A model generated the notes under the pieces. That model searched no databases, was not told where the DNA came from, and was given only the letters and a program-made list of their open reading frames with translations. A stretch of 64,000 nucleotides of DNA from Acinetobacter proteolyticus (lineage in GTDB: Bacteria > Pseudomonadota > Gammaproteobacteria > Pseudomonadales > Moraxellaceae), in the NCBI RefSeq assembly GCF_000367945.1, contig NZ_KB849179.1, positions 726,446-790,445 on the forward strand, written 5' to 3'. The translations under genes and the position numbers were made by a program. Of the stretch, positions 37,414 through 46,556 are shown one piece after another. Within the stretch, counting starts at the first letter, position 1; the number at the start of each line of letters is the position of its first letter.

Positions 37414-38301
37414 TTAAACAGTTGTTGTTACATGCTTTGTTTGCTGAACCACAATCGCTTGATGTGTTTCAACAGACTTTGGTTTCGCCTTAATTGGGTT
37501 CACCATAAAGTTCACACCTAGAGCGAAAAGGGTAATGCCTAGAATTTTACGGATGAGTCGTTCTGGCATACGTGAGCTGATGAGTGTACCGACAATAATT
37601 GCAGGAATTGAACCGATCAATAACCACATTAACAGCGTAAAGTCGACGTTACCTGAAGACATATGGCTTAGACCAGCAACTGCTGTAAGCAATACTGCAT
37701 GTACCACATCTGAACCAATGATACGGATCATAGGAAGGTTGGGGAACATAAGCACTAAGGCCATGATACCGAAAGCACCAGCACCCACAGAAGACAAGGT
37801 TACAAAGATACCGAGTACAATGCCCATAATCACAATGTAATGGCGTTTGTGTTGCAATGCATGCTGCTCGCTTTCCATATTGGCTTGTTCGCGGTTACGG
37901 AAACGGTCAAAGAACTTTTCAATTTGTGCTCGGAAAACAATTGAAATACCCGTCAACGTCAACATAAAGCCCAAGACCATAGTCAGAACAGCTTTATAAT
38001 GCGTTGATTGACTGAGATAATGTTCAAGTACCCAAGAGGTTGCAAAAGAAGCTGGAATACTGCCTAAAGCGAGCCAGAGTACAATTGGCCAGACAATATT
38101 CAGTTTTTTTGCATGAACGACTGAACCACAGAATTTAGAGATTGAGGCATAAAGTAGATCAGTACCAATAGCAATATGCGGTTCGATCTTAAAAAGGCTA
38201 ATCAGGATTGGAGTCATTAATGAACCGCCACCCACTCCTGTAATACCGACACAGAAGCCAACCAATACCCCAGCCATAATAAATTCTATAGGACCAAACA
38301 T
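37414..38301 (-). CDS. TauE/SafE-family sulfite/sulfonate exporter-like protein
   Basis: A 295-residue membrane protein with eight hydrophobic helices in two repeats. Each repeat starts with a glycine-rich signature (FCVGITGVGGGSLMTPIL and LSSVGAGAFGIMALVLMFP). Members of this family move small sulfur- or carbon-containing anions. It stands alone and divergent from the small exported protein at 38519. Substrate cannot be read. Confidence 0.82.
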   Translation of the reverse strand: MFGPIEFIMAGVLVGFCVGITGVGGGSLMTPILISLFKIEPHIAIGTDLLYASISKFCGSVVHAKKLNIVWPIVLWLALGSIPASFATSWVLEHYLSQSTHYKAVLTMVLGFMLTLTGISIVFRAQIEKFFDRFRNREQANMESEQHALQHKRHYIVIMGIVLGIFVTLSSVGAGAFGIMALVLMFPNLPMIRIIGSDVVHAVLLTAVAGLSHMSSGNVDFTLLMWLLIGSIPAIIVGTLISSRMPERLIRKILGITLFALGVNFMVNPIKAKPKSVETHQAIVVQQTKHVTTTV

Positions 38302-38518
38302 CGACAATATGCCTAATTATGCAAAAATCAGCATATCTTATGCTTTTTTTAGATAACTCGTTGTGATGAATAATGATTTGCTTATGCAAAAAAAAGCTAA
38401 AGAAAGGCGAATTTACCGCTTTTTAGATCAACTTTTATTCAGGTTGGCTTGCTTTATGAACTGTGATTGGTTTATTTTGAGATTTATACACGGATTGTAT
38501 GTTTGATCATTTCGCCTT

Positions 38519-38893
38519 ATGTCTATTTTCATTCGAAGCCTTATTTCATTGCTGATTGCTATGTGTTTTATCACCAATAGCTATGCAATGACTGTGTCTA
38601 TGAATGAATTGAGTCAACCTGCTGTAGCGCAAGTCATGACAAATCATGCTTCTATATCTGATTGTGGGATGTCTATGATGACTAAGCATGACCGTATGGA
38701 GAGTGGCAAAATAGATACATCGCATTGTCAAAAAAGTCTGTGCTGTGTCGCAGCAACTTTTGAACATCGCCATCATTCGATTGAACGAAGTATACAATCG
38801 CTTGAAACAGCAAGTTCAACTTATATAGATCAACTGACTATAGGCATTTATCAGTTACCTTATCGTCCTCCAAATCATGTCCCGTTTTTATAA
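38519..38893 (+). CDS. Small exported Cys/Met/His-rich protein, unknown function
   Basis: A 124-residue protein with a signal peptide (residues 1-23, ending NSYAM). The mature part has spaced Cys, Met and His residues (SDCGMSMMTKHDRM, SHCQKSLCC, EHRHH), a composition seen in periplasmic copper-binding proteins. I do not recognise a named family. It is followed after 36 bases by another tiny metal-binding-like exported protein, so the pair may be one operon. Confidence 0.6.
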   Translation: MSIFIRSLISLLIAMCFITNSYAMTVSMNELSQPAVAQVMTNHASISDCGMSMMTKHDRMESGKIDTSHCQKSLCCVAATFEHRHHSIERSIQSLETASSTYIDQLTIGIYQLPYRPPNHVPFL

Positions 38894-38929
38894 ATTCAAA
38901 TTTCTTATTTTTATTTCAAGGACATGATT

Positions 38930-39121
38930 ATGTTTAATATTAAAACCATTTTGCTTTCAACACTTTTATTGGCTACAACTGTACCGGCTTTTGCTGCAAG
39001 TGATTGCTGTAAAGAAAAAGAGGCCACCAATAAAAAAGAGTGCTGTGAAAAAAAGATGAAATGTTGTGATGACAAAGACAAAACTGCTTCTCAGGAAGAC
39101 CATAGCCATCATGGGCATTAA
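38930..39121 (+). CDS. Tiny exported CC-repeat/His-tail protein, probable metal binder
   Basis: A 63-residue protein. A signal peptide of about 22 residues (ending VPAFA) is followed by three vicinal cysteine pairs (DCCK, ECCE, KCCD) in a Lys/Glu-rich chain and a His tail (HSHHGH). Such composition points to soft-metal binding in the periplasm. ATG at 38930 has AAGGA about 9 bases upstream; an earlier ATG at 38924 is in frame. Function is inferred from composition only. Confidence 0.6.
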   Translation: MFNIKTILLSTLLLATTVPAFAASDCCKEKEATNKKECCEKKMKCCDDKDKTASQEDHSHHGH

Positions 39122-39135
39122 TTTCTAAGTAATAA

Positions 39136-39165
39136 AGCTATCCTTGGCAGAAGTCGAGGATAGCT
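39136..39165. terminator. Hairpin between convergent genes at 39.1 kb
   Basis: A 9-bp perfect stem (39136-39144 with 39157-39165) and a 12-base loop. It has weak T tracts, so terminator activity is tentative. Confidence 0.45.
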
Positions 39166-39177
39166 GTTGAATCAACA

Positions 39178-39456
39178 TCATTTTAGTTTTTTAGTCGGTT
39201 TAAGCTCATTCACAGATAACACCAATAAAAAGGTCACTGGTGTGGCGAAGATCCACCAGCTGATAAAGCCTATTGAACTGCCATAGGTGAAGCAGAGCAA
39301 ACTACCTGCAATTAAGAAGCAGAGATAAGCTAAGACTCTCAGTTGGGTTTTATAGCGAATAAAAGCTTGTTGTTTAGTTTTGCTGATTTGCTTGGCGCTA
39401 CATTTATATAGTAGTAGCATCCCGATTAAGGTCAATATAAGGCTCAATAAAATCAT
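39178..39456 (-). CDS. Small membrane protein, DUF3325-like
   Basis: A 92-residue protein with three hydrophobic helices. It is the last gene of a three-gene operon (DUF3649-like, PepSY, DUF3325-like) and overlaps the PepSY stop by 4 bases (39453-39456). This trio commonly accompanies TonB-linked siderophore receptors and is thought to help release iron from the siderophore at the inner membrane. Family assignment is from position, size and topology. Confidence 0.6.
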   Translation of the reverse strand: MILLSLILTLIGMLLLYKCSAKQISKTKQQAFIRYKTQLRVLAYLCFLIAGSLLCFTYGSSIGFISWWIFATPVTFLLVLSVNELKPTKKLK

Positions 39457-41012
39457 GCATTGACCTCTTGTTGCTTCGCTAACTTGGTTTTGATTTTTTG
39501 AACGGATTTTGTTTGAATTGGCTGAATATTTTTAAAAAGAAACACCGCAAATAAAGCACAGACCAGCAGGAACAAATCAATTCGTAAGAATATCCAATAG
39601 CTGTGTAAATCAGTGATTAACTGATGTTGAATCAAGTACACCAAATTATAGACAGGCAGAACCAAAGCAATTAATCCGAAGATGCAGACCTGTGATTTCC
39701 ATAAATAATGTTTTTTTGTCAATAAAGCGATAATAAAGCTCAGCCCCCATACGCTGAAAAAGGTATAAATTTCATAGTTAGGGGTATTTTCTGTAATGTA
39801 TACAAATCGATTAGCGAATAGATAGCCCAGCATAGCTATAGGGAGACCGACAAAGGCTGCAATATTTAAACGATCTACCAAATAATAGCCAAAATGAAAT
39901 TGATTCGATTTATTTTGAATCTGACGTTTTAAGCTCCAGAGCAAGAGGCCAGACGCAATCATCAAACATCCCAGAATGCCTGAGCAAAAGAAAGCGAAGC
40001 GCAGTATCGGCTGTGCAAAAGTCGCCATATGTAGACCGTAAACACCCGCATTTAAAGTCGCAACAGCACTTTCATTTCGGGTATTAGCCAATACCTGACC
40101 TTGTCCATCAAAGGAGATTTGTGCCTGATTTAAGGTAATCGAATGATCTTCTAATTGCTTAAAGGTAATGAGAGCTTGGTCTGTATTGGGATTTTTAACC
40201 TCAATCGATGCTAAGGCTTGATCTCCCCATTGTTGTTTTACTTTTTCTAATAAGCTGCCAATCGGCAACATTTCCGCTTTTTTAGGTTCAGCTTGATGCG
40301 TTATGCTTTTTTCAGTGGTTCTGATCTCAGTAAAATATTGAAATGGATTCTCTGGATAGAGTTTCTGCATGCCCCAAGGCAAGTACAGATAGAAGAAAAT
40401 CGCCAATCCTGTAAAAGTAATGGTCAGGAAAAAGGGCAAGGCCAGTACAGAGGAGATATTATGGAAGTCCAGCCATGAGCGTTGCGATTTAAAGGTTCTG
40501 AGGGTAAAAAAATCGGTAAAGATCTTCTTATGCGTAATAATCCCAGAGACCAAAGCAATCAGCATAATAAAGGCAGCGAGACAGGCAATCAGCCGTCCGA
40601 TCATGATGGGAACACCATAGAGCTGAAAATGAAAGTTATAAAAGAAATCTCCACCTTGGGTCGCTGAGAGTTTAAGCTCTTGACCAGTATTGGCATCTAA
40701 ACTACGGCTTTCATAGCCACCGCTGGCTTGTTGCCAGTACATTTTATTAATGGGTTCTTCATGATTGGCAATTTTGAGATACCAAGATTTGGCATCAGCC
40801 GCATTCTTGGCTAAATAGCCTGTTGCAGTGCGAATAGCGGTATCTTGATTGACTTGATATTGAGCCAATTGAGGTTGCATCCATAGATTAATTTGATGGC
40901 GATAGTAAGAGCTTGTTCCCATGAGGAAAATAGCAAATAAAAGCCAGCCAAAAATTAAACCTGTCCACGCATGCAACCATGCCATTGATTGGCGAACGCC
41001 TTTATTTTGCAT
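39453..41012 (-). CDS. PepSY-associated TM helix protein (PiuB-like)
   Basis: A 519-residue inner-membrane protein. The N-terminal helix begins SMAWLHAWTGLIFGWLLF and the second is near residues 140-160. A conserved RSWLDFHNISSVLALPF precedes the third helix, and several C-terminal helices follow, more than in the short PepSY protein at 30335-31798. This is the long type that pairs with DUF3649 and DUF3325 proteins. The role is probably in reducing or processing imported siderophore iron; the mechanism is not proven for the family. Confidence 0.75.
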   Translation of the reverse strand: MQNKGVRQSMAWLHAWTGLIFGWLLFAIFLMGTSSYYRHQINLWMQPQLAQYQVNQDTAIRTATGYLAKNAADAKSWYLKIANHEEPINKMYWQQASGGYESRSLDANTGQELKLSATQGGDFFYNFHFQLYGVPIMIGRLIACLAAFIMLIALVSGIITHKKIFTDFFTLRTFKSQRSWLDFHNISSVLALPFFLTITFTGLAIFFYLYLPWGMQKLYPENPFQYFTEIRTTEKSITHQAEPKKAEMLPIGSLLEKVKQQWGDQALASIEVKNPNTDQALITFKQLEDHSITLNQAQISFDGQGQVLANTRNESAVATLNAGVYGLHMATFAQPILRFAFFCSGILGCLMIASGLLLWSLKRQIQNKSNQFHFGYYLVDRLNIAAFVGLPIAMLGYLFANRFVYITENTPNYEIYTFFSVWGLSFIIALLTKKHYLWKSQVCIFGLIALVLPVYNLVYLIQHQLITDLHSYWIFLRIDLFLLVCALFAVFLFKNIQPIQTKSVQKIKTKLAKQQEVNA

Positions 41013-41014
41013 TT

Positions 41015-41308
41015 TTAATTTAAACCCACAGATAAGCCAAACAATGTGCCTGTCAAAATCAGACTGGTTAAGCTAAGTTTCCATAGTGAATCTGTGCAAA
41101 AACACAGAATGATGAAGGTCAGATAAAAGAGAATTGAAATAAATGCTGCAAGATAGATTGCTTCTGCTTTGTCTAATATATGATTAAACCATAAAGCGAG
41201 ATCGAGACTTAAATACATCATGCACATGTAGCCAAGAACAAAGCTCAGCATAAAGCGATAGAAAATGTTTAGTCGATAACTAAGTGAAATAGATGCAGAT
41301 TTAGCCAT
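41015..41308 (-). CDS. Small membrane protein, DUF3649-like
   Basis: A 97-residue protein with three hydrophobic helices and the N-terminal SYRLNIFYRFMLSFVLGYM, as in the DUF3649 proteins that begin PepSY operons. It ends 2 bases before the PepSY start. No TonB receptor is adjacent, so the operon may serve receptors encoded elsewhere, including the acinetoferrin-type receptor in this window. Confidence 0.6.
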   Translation of the reverse strand: MAKSASISLSYRLNIFYRFMLSFVLGYMCMMYLSLDLALWFNHILDKAEAIYLAAFISILFYLTFIILCFCTDSLWKLSLTSLILTGTLFGLSVGLN

Positions 41309-41556
41309 AAAGGGTCTTGATACGCCAAAAGAGAGAAATAAATCACATATGTAAATGATTCTTGTTTATATTAATTCTTCACTCAATTTCAATCAATTCT
41401 CCATTCATCGTAAATCTAGATTGTATTTTGAATAGTAAATGTCATCTTAGATCAGAACTGATTTTCACCAATCATGAACAATTTGCATGGTTTAGGGTGA
41501 TTCGATGTAAAATCATTCTGTTAGAATCTTTTAAACATTTCTGTGGGGCATGGGTC

Positions 41557-42735
41557 TTGTTAAAGCAAAAACTAAAAATTGGTATCGTGGTGGGGGAAGT
41601 TTCTGGAGATACTCTAGGCGTGAAACTCATGCGCAGTTTTCGCGAACAAGGCATTGATGTTGAATTTGAAGGGATTGGCGGCCCACAAATGATTGCGGAA
41701 GGTTTCCATAGCTATTATCCCATGGAAATCCTGTCGGTCATGGGAATTGTGGAAGTTCTCAAAGACCTGAAAAAATTATTTGCTGTGCGTGATGGTCTGG
41801 TCGAACGCTGGAGCGAGCATCCGGTTGATATATTTATTGGTATTGATGCGCCAGATTTTAATTTACGTTTGTCCAAAACCATTAAAGAAAAGAATTTACC
41901 GATAAAAACCGTGCAATACGTCAGTCCATCGGTATGGGCATGGCGTCAAGGCCGTGTACATGGCATTAAACGCAGTATTGATCTGGTCCTTTGTTTATTT
42001 CCATTTGAAAAAACCTTTTATGAAAATTATGAGGTTGCCGCTGCGTTCGTCGGGCATCCTTTGGCGAAACAATTACCGTTAAAAAATCCAATTACGGAAG
42101 CCAAACATCAACTGGGATTATCGGCACATAGCACCCACATTGCATTATTACCCGGTAGCCGCCGTGGTGAGATTGAACGATTACTGCCGCTATTGACGGG
42201 TGCTGCGGAAATCCTGCACCGGAAGCATCCTGAGCTCGAGTTTTTAATTCCTGCAATTAATGATGCGCGCAAGCATCAGATTGAACAGGGCATTCAAAAT
42301 CTGGATGCGAGCCTGAAAGCTAAAATTCATGTGCTGGAAAATAGCGACGCAGAATCCAAGATTGGCCGTATGGTCATGAATGCCAGTGATATCGTGGCAT
42401 TGGCTTCTGGTACGGCAACACTTGAAGCAATGCTATTGCACCGTCCAATGGTGACTTTTTATAAGTTAAATTGGCTGACCTATATCATTGCCAAATTCCT
42501 GGTCAAGATTCCCTATTATTCTTTGCCCAACATTATTGCCGGCAAAAAAGTGATTGAGGAGCTGATTCAGGCCGACGCAACACCTCAGCATTTAGCCACT
42601 GAAATTGAAAAATTAATGGATCATGAAACGGCGCATATCCAAATGATGCAACATTTGAGCATGCATAAACAGTTGATTTCGGGTAATACCGAAGATCCAG
42701 TTCAGGCGATTCTCAATTGTTTAAATGCAGGCTAA
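41557..42735 (+). CDS. lpxB: Lipid A disaccharide synthase
   Basis: A 392-residue GT19 glycosyltransferase. Signatures include IGIVVGEVSGDTLG at the N-terminus, GIDAPDFNLRL, the QYVSPSVWAWRQGR motif, FVGHPLA, LLPGSRRGEIERLLP and ALASGTATLEAMLL. It joins UDP-2,3-diacylglucosamine and lipid X to form lipid A disaccharide. The open frame runs back to 41362, but that extension has no LpxB homology pattern. A TTG at 41557 with GGGG 9 bases upstream gives the expected N-terminus (E. coli LpxB has 382 residues). The gene stands apart from lpxD-fabZ-lpxA. Confidence 0.9.
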   Translation: MLKQKLKIGIVVGEVSGDTLGVKLMRSFREQGIDVEFEGIGGPQMIAEGFHSYYPMEILSVMGIVEVLKDLKKLFAVRDGLVERWSEHPVDIFIGIDAPDFNLRLSKTIKEKNLPIKTVQYVSPSVWAWRQGRVHGIKRSIDLVLCLFPFEKTFYENYEVAAAFVGHPLAKQLPLKNPITEAKHQLGLSAHSTHIALLPGSRRGEIERLLPLLTGAAEILHRKHPELEFLIPAINDARKHQIEQGIQNLDASLKAKIHVLENSDAESKIGRMVMNASDIVALASGTATLEAMLLHRPMVTFYKLNWLTYIIAKFLVKIPYYSLPNIIAGKKVIEELIQADATPQHLATEIEKLMDHETAHIQMMQHLSMHKQLISGNTEDPVQAILNCLNAG

Positions 42736-42737
42736 AT

Positions 42738-42767
42738 AAAAAAGGTGGCGATTAAGCCACCTTTTTT
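42738..42767. terminator. Bidirectional terminator after lpxB
   Basis: A 12-bp perfect stem (42738-42749 with 42756-42767, loop GATTAA) with A and T runs on both sides. It lies between convergent lpxB and the DUF2797 gene. Confidence 0.9.
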
Positions 42768-42778
42768 ATGCATATGCT

Positions 42779-43648
42779 TCAGGCACGAAGGATCAGTTCA
42801 TAACCTGTATATTTACGGATATTGATCACACCAATATCAAATAATAAGTATTGACCTTTGATTCCTTGCAACACACCACGAATTTTTGGTGTTTTATCCA
42901 AATTCAGCGATTTAATCTTTTCAGGATAATGCTCAACTGGATAGATAAATTCACGTGGCGTTTCATCTTCCAAGAATTCCAAGCTTTCGTTAAATTCAAG
43001 GTTCTGATTGAATTCTTCACGGATGCTTTGAATTTTCGGAGCGAATTCTTCAAGAATTTGATCACGTTGCTCAAGCAGATTTAAAGGTTCAGCTTCACCT
43101 TTCAGCAATTTGCGCCAGTCGGTTTTATCTGCGATTTGTGTACCAATTAACGTTTCCAAATGCCCAGACAAACGACGTGAACCGACTTTCATAATGGGTA
43201 AAGCTTGCGTTGCCCCTTGATCTAACCAACGGGTCGGCATATTGACGATACGGGTAATCCCGATCTTTAAGGCACTTGAATTGGCCAAATACACAATATG
43301 TGGCTGGAAACAAACATCATGTGCGAACTGGTCTTCACGACAGGTTCCCAAGTGATAATGGCAGGTTTCAGGTTTCATGATACACAGGTCACATTCGGCC
43401 TTAGTTTTAAAACATTTAAAACAATGGCCCTGCGAATAAGACTTCGGTGTTTTTGCGCCACAAGAGGTACAAAAGATATTGCCAGTCCATTCGATCTCAA
43501 TTTCTTGACCTAAAACAAAGGGAAGGTCAGTTTCTGAACGATCTAATATAAATTTATATTCAACATTTGCCTTGCTTGTTGATTGATCAGTTACACTATG
43601 CGTTTTAAGCGCTGCATGCATTTTATGACAAATGCCTTGTAGTTCCAT
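42779..43648 (-). CDS. DUF2797 zinc-ribbon protein
   Basis: A 289-residue cytosolic protein. A cysteine-rich segment at about residues 58-100 (CTSCG, GHCFKCF, CDLC, CHYHLG) looks like two zinc-binding sites. The next part contains VYLANSSALKIGITRIVNMPTRWLDQGAT, which recalls GIY-YIG/URI nuclease folds and is the DUF2797 core. The function is unknown. ATG at 43648. It is divergent from the DUF6231-like gene, 37 bases away. Confidence 0.75.
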   Translation of the reverse strand: MELQGICHKMHAALKTHSVTDQSTSKANVEYKFILDRSETDLPFVLGQEIEIEWTGNIFCTSCGAKTPKSYSQGHCFKCFKTKAECDLCIMKPETCHYHLGTCREDQFAHDVCFQPHIVYLANSSALKIGITRIVNMPTRWLDQGATQALPIMKVGSRRLSGHLETLIGTQIADKTDWRKLLKGEAEPLNLLEQRDQILEEFAPKIQSIREEFNQNLEFNESLEFLEDETPREFIYPVEHYPEKIKSLNLDKTPKIRGVLQGIKGQYLLFDIGVINIRKYTGYELILRA

Positions 43649-43685
43649 TAATAAACTCTCATCTTTTCAATCAAGGGTTGCAGTT

Positions 43686-44147
43686 ATGGCTGAACAAAAT
43701 GTCATCACTTCTATGCTAGACGATTTATCTCAAGAACAGCCCATTCATACTGCACTTTGTATAGGTCAGCAGATTGACCAAAATGCTTCAATTCAATGGC
43801 ATTATTTTAACGTAACTGACTTTTTAAGTCTGCCATTTACGCAGCGTTATGATTTAGGTTTTGTATTATTTGATACAGAAGAAATGCAAAATATCACCGA
43901 AACGCAAAAATCACAGCTGTTGGTGAAGTTACGTGACCTGATGGCCAAACGAATTGTCGTAATCAGTAAACTGGGCGATGAAAAATTATTGCGTTCGCTT
44001 GGCTTTACTCAATTGATTGACAAAACCTCACACGGCAGTGATTTTGCTTTATGGCAATTTAATATTTTGACTTATAAGCATGTACCTGACTGGTTTAACT
44101 CTAAGTTCTGGGCGAATCCGGAGAATTGGAATAAATTCCGCTGGTAA
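43686..44147 (+). CDS. DUF6231-like protein of unknown function
   Basis: A 153-residue soluble protein. The sequence suggests a Rossmann-like fold (RYDLGFVLFDTEEM, RIVVISKLGDEKLLRSLGFTQL) and ends in a Trp-rich tail (PDWFNSKFWANPENWNKFRW) that is the clearest family marker. It is conserved in gammaproteobacteria, often beside the DUF2797 gene as here. ATG at 43686 has AAGGG upstream; an earlier in-frame ATG at 43632 overlaps the divergent gene. Confidence 0.65.
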   Translation: MAEQNVITSMLDDLSQEQPIHTALCIGQQIDQNASIQWHYFNVTDFLSLPFTQRYDLGFVLFDTEEMQNITETQKSQLLVKLRDLMAKRIVVISKLGDEKLLRSLGFTQLIDKTSHGSDFALWQFNILTYKHVPDWFNSKFWANPENWNKFRW

Positions 44148-44265
44148 AATAATCAGGCTGGAAAGAGTTGCAAGTTCTTGCAAAATTTAACAATTTAACT
44201 TTGTTTTGTGCTTTCAAAGCAGCGTATGCTTTTTGCATAAATAATTCCAAAGGAAAGTTTAAGTC

Positions 44266-44880
44266 ATGACTGATTTAACCAATATTGTTGAAATTTTAGC
44301 AAAGCAAGCTTTAGGCGGTCAGCAACAATCAGGCCAAGCGGGTGGTTTGGGTGGAATTTTAGGTTCTGTTTTAGGTCAACTTGGTGGGCAACAGCAAAAT
44401 ACCCAAAGCCAGCAAGGTGGCTTGGGTGGTATCTTGGGTTCAGTTTTAGGGCAATTGGGTGGTGGAAATACTTCAACCCAAAGTAATGCAACGGGTGGTA
44501 ATACCGCACAAACTTTATTGATTGCAGTTTTACCATTGGTGTTAGCTTGGATTCAAAAACAAGGCGGTTTACAAGGTGCATTGGATAAACTAAAAAATGC
44601 GGGTTTATCGAATCAAGTGCAAAGCTGGGTAGATCCACAGCAACAAAATGCACAAGATGTGCCAGAGCAAAATATTCAAAGTTTATTTGATGACCAAGAT
44701 GTAGAGCAAGTTGCGCAACAAACTCAAGCACCGAAACAAGCCATTTATGGTGCAATTGCTTCAGTTTTACCGCAAGTGATTGATTCTTTAACACCGCAAG
44801 GCAGTAGTACCAATCCACAAGAAGCCAACCAAGATATTCAGCAAGTGTTGAATTTGGTGAGTGGCTTCCTTAAAAAGTAA
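44266..44880 (+). CDS. YidB-family (DUF937) protein
   Basis: A 204-residue protein. Its N-terminal half is Gly/Gln-rich and carries two identical 16-residue copies of GGLGGILGSVLGQLGG (residues 26-41 and 51-66). A helical C-terminal half (ALDKLKNAGLSNQVQSWV, QSLFDDQDVEQVAQQT) matches the YidB/DUF937 fold. No signal peptide. Function is unknown for the family. An AAAGGAAAG ribosome binding site lies upstream, and the gene is monocistronic with a good terminator. Confidence 0.75.
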   Translation: MTDLTNIVEILAKQALGGQQQSGQAGGLGGILGSVLGQLGGQQQNTQSQQGGLGGILGSVLGQLGGGNTSTQSNATGGNTAQTLLIAVLPLVLAWIQKQGGLQGALDKLKNAGLSNQVQSWVDPQQQNAQDVPEQNIQSLFDDQDVEQVAQQTQAPKQAIYGAIASVLPQVIDSLTPQGSSTNPQEANQDIQQVLNLVSGFLKK

Positions 44881-44893
44881 AAAATCCGATGCG

Positions 44894-44924
44894 AAAAAGC
44901 CTGTTCTCTTGAGCAGGCTTTTTT
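44894..44924 (+). terminator. Terminator after the YidB gene
   Basis: A 13-bp stem with one G-T pair (44894-44906 with 44911-44923, loop TCTT), ending in TTTTTT. Confidence 0.88.
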
Positions 44925-44948
44925 CTAAGTTATATATCTGCATGATTG

Positions 44949-46454
44949 CTATTCTGATAGCAATGATCTATTACATTGCTGCTTGGCCTTTTTCGCGCTA
45001 GATGTTGCTTTGTATACAGTACTTGGTTCAGGGAACAATTTGAGCAGTGAAATATAAAGCAGTGCTGCGAGTGTGATACTGATCGGTAAACTCAAATCAA
45101 GCCCATTGAATAAATGCCCCCAAATACCAATAAACTGATCTGGTAAATGCACAAAGCATAAACCGATAACTGCACTGGGTATCCATGCGATGATGCCACG
45201 CCAATTCCAGCCATGATGAAACCAGTAAGCGCCACCCTTTAGGCCATTTGCAAATACCTGTAAATCATCATTTTTATAGTAACCTTTGCGGGTGATAAAT
45301 CCGATAATCATAATGATGATCCAAGGACTGGTACACACCACTATGAGAGTGGCAAAAGTCATGACGCTTTGAGTTAGATTTGCTGCAAAACGACCTAGAA
45401 AAATAAACAGGATGGACAATAGGCCAACCCAGATCGTGGCTTTAACACGTGTGAGGGATTTTGGAAAAAGACTCGACATGTCCAAACCCGTACCGTACAA
45501 GGCTGTAGTTCCAGTAGATAAACCACCAATCAGTGCAATTAAACACAATGGAATAAAGTACCAAGCTGGCGCAATTTGAATCAGTCCAGCGATGTAATTA
45601 TTTTGTTCGATAAACACGGGAGCACTACGAGCAACTATGCTGGCGGTGACTAGACCAAACAGAAAGGGAATTAAAGTTGCAAGCTGTGAAGCAAATACGG
45701 CTGCCATGATTTTATGGGAGGCGGTTTCTTTAGGAATATAGCGCGACCAGCCACCTAGGAAAGTACCAAAGGAAATTGGATTACTGAATGCAATCAAGGC
45801 AGCACCTGTAAAAGCTGCCCAAAATCCAGCTTGTCCGAGTTGAATTTGTCCTGCGTAAGTTGAATCAAATTGCTTGAAAAAAGCAAACAGACCTAAAAAG
45901 AATAATAGACTTGATGCAATTACTGCCACTCGGTTCACCAGTAGCATAAAGCGAAAGCCATAGATACAAATTGTAAGCACCAATAAGGCAAAGCCACTAT
46001 AGACCAATCCATATAGCCAGTTACTTTGATAAGAACTGTCAAATAGGCGTTGGGTTGCACCAATCAGTGCATCGCCAGAACTCCACACGGAGAGCGAAAA
46101 AAATGCGATGGCGGTAAGTAAGGATAAAAATGAGCCGACAACTCTGCCATGCACACCAAAATGTGCGCCAGAAGCCACGGCGTTGTTGGTTCCCGTACGT
46201 GCACCAAAAATTCCCATTGGCGCTAAGATACAGGCCCCCAAGATAACCCCACACAAGATTGCCCAGAATCCAGCTTGAAAAGAAAGGCCAAATACGATCG
46301 GAAAGCTGCCTAACACACAGGTCGAAAAGGTATTAGCGCCACCAAAACTTAAACGAAATAGATCAAAAGGGCTTGCTGTACGGGCATGTGCAGGTATTTC
46401 TTCGATACCATAACTTTCGATTGTTGTAATCTGTTTAGAACGATCTCTAGGCAT
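44949..46454 (-). CDS. NCS1-family purine/cytosine-type permease
   Basis: A 501-residue membrane protein with about 12 helices. The NCS1 features include GIEEIPAHARTASPFDLFRLSFGGANTFSTCVLG at the N-terminus and GGWSRYIPKE mid-protein. Family substrates are nucleobases, hydantoins and similar compounds. It is the third gene in a minus-strand run with gbuA and an MHS transporter, so the substrate may be a guanidino or related nitrogen compound, but this is inference. Confidence 0.78.
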   Translation of the reverse strand: MPRDRSKQITTIESYGIEEIPAHARTASPFDLFRLSFGGANTFSTCVLGSFPIVFGLSFQAGFWAILCGVILGACILAPMGIFGARTGTNNAVASGAHFGVHGRVVGSFLSLLTAIAFFSLSVWSSGDALIGATQRLFDSSYQSNWLYGLVYSGFALLVLTICIYGFRFMLLVNRVAVIASSLLFFLGLFAFFKQFDSTYAGQIQLGQAGFWAAFTGAALIAFSNPISFGTFLGGWSRYIPKETASHKIMAAVFASQLATLIPFLFGLVTASIVARSAPVFIEQNNYIAGLIQIAPAWYFIPLCLIALIGGLSTGTTALYGTGLDMSSLFPKSLTRVKATIWVGLLSILFIFLGRFAANLTQSVMTFATLIVVCTSPWIIIMIIGFITRKGYYKNDDLQVFANGLKGGAYWFHHGWNWRGIIAWIPSAVIGLCFVHLPDQFIGIWGHLFNGLDLSLPISITLAALLYISLLKLFPEPSTVYKATSSAKKAKQQCNRSLLSE

Positions 46455-46556
46455 AATGCGCTACTCTTAATATCCATTTATCAGATTCAGGTTTGCTTGT
46501 TTGCTTATCCATTAAGCGGCTTGTTTGGGGCTGACGTGCTTTTGTTCAGCCTGTTC

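Noticed and set aside
41340..41375. Fur-box-like sequence upstream of the DUF3649 gene
   Set aside because: Only about 11 of 19 positions match and symmetry is poor; not called.
44264..44818. A 184-codon open frame antisense to the YidB gene
   Set aside because: It is the reverse reading of the Gly/Gln-rich repeats; it has no start signal and an abnormal composition.
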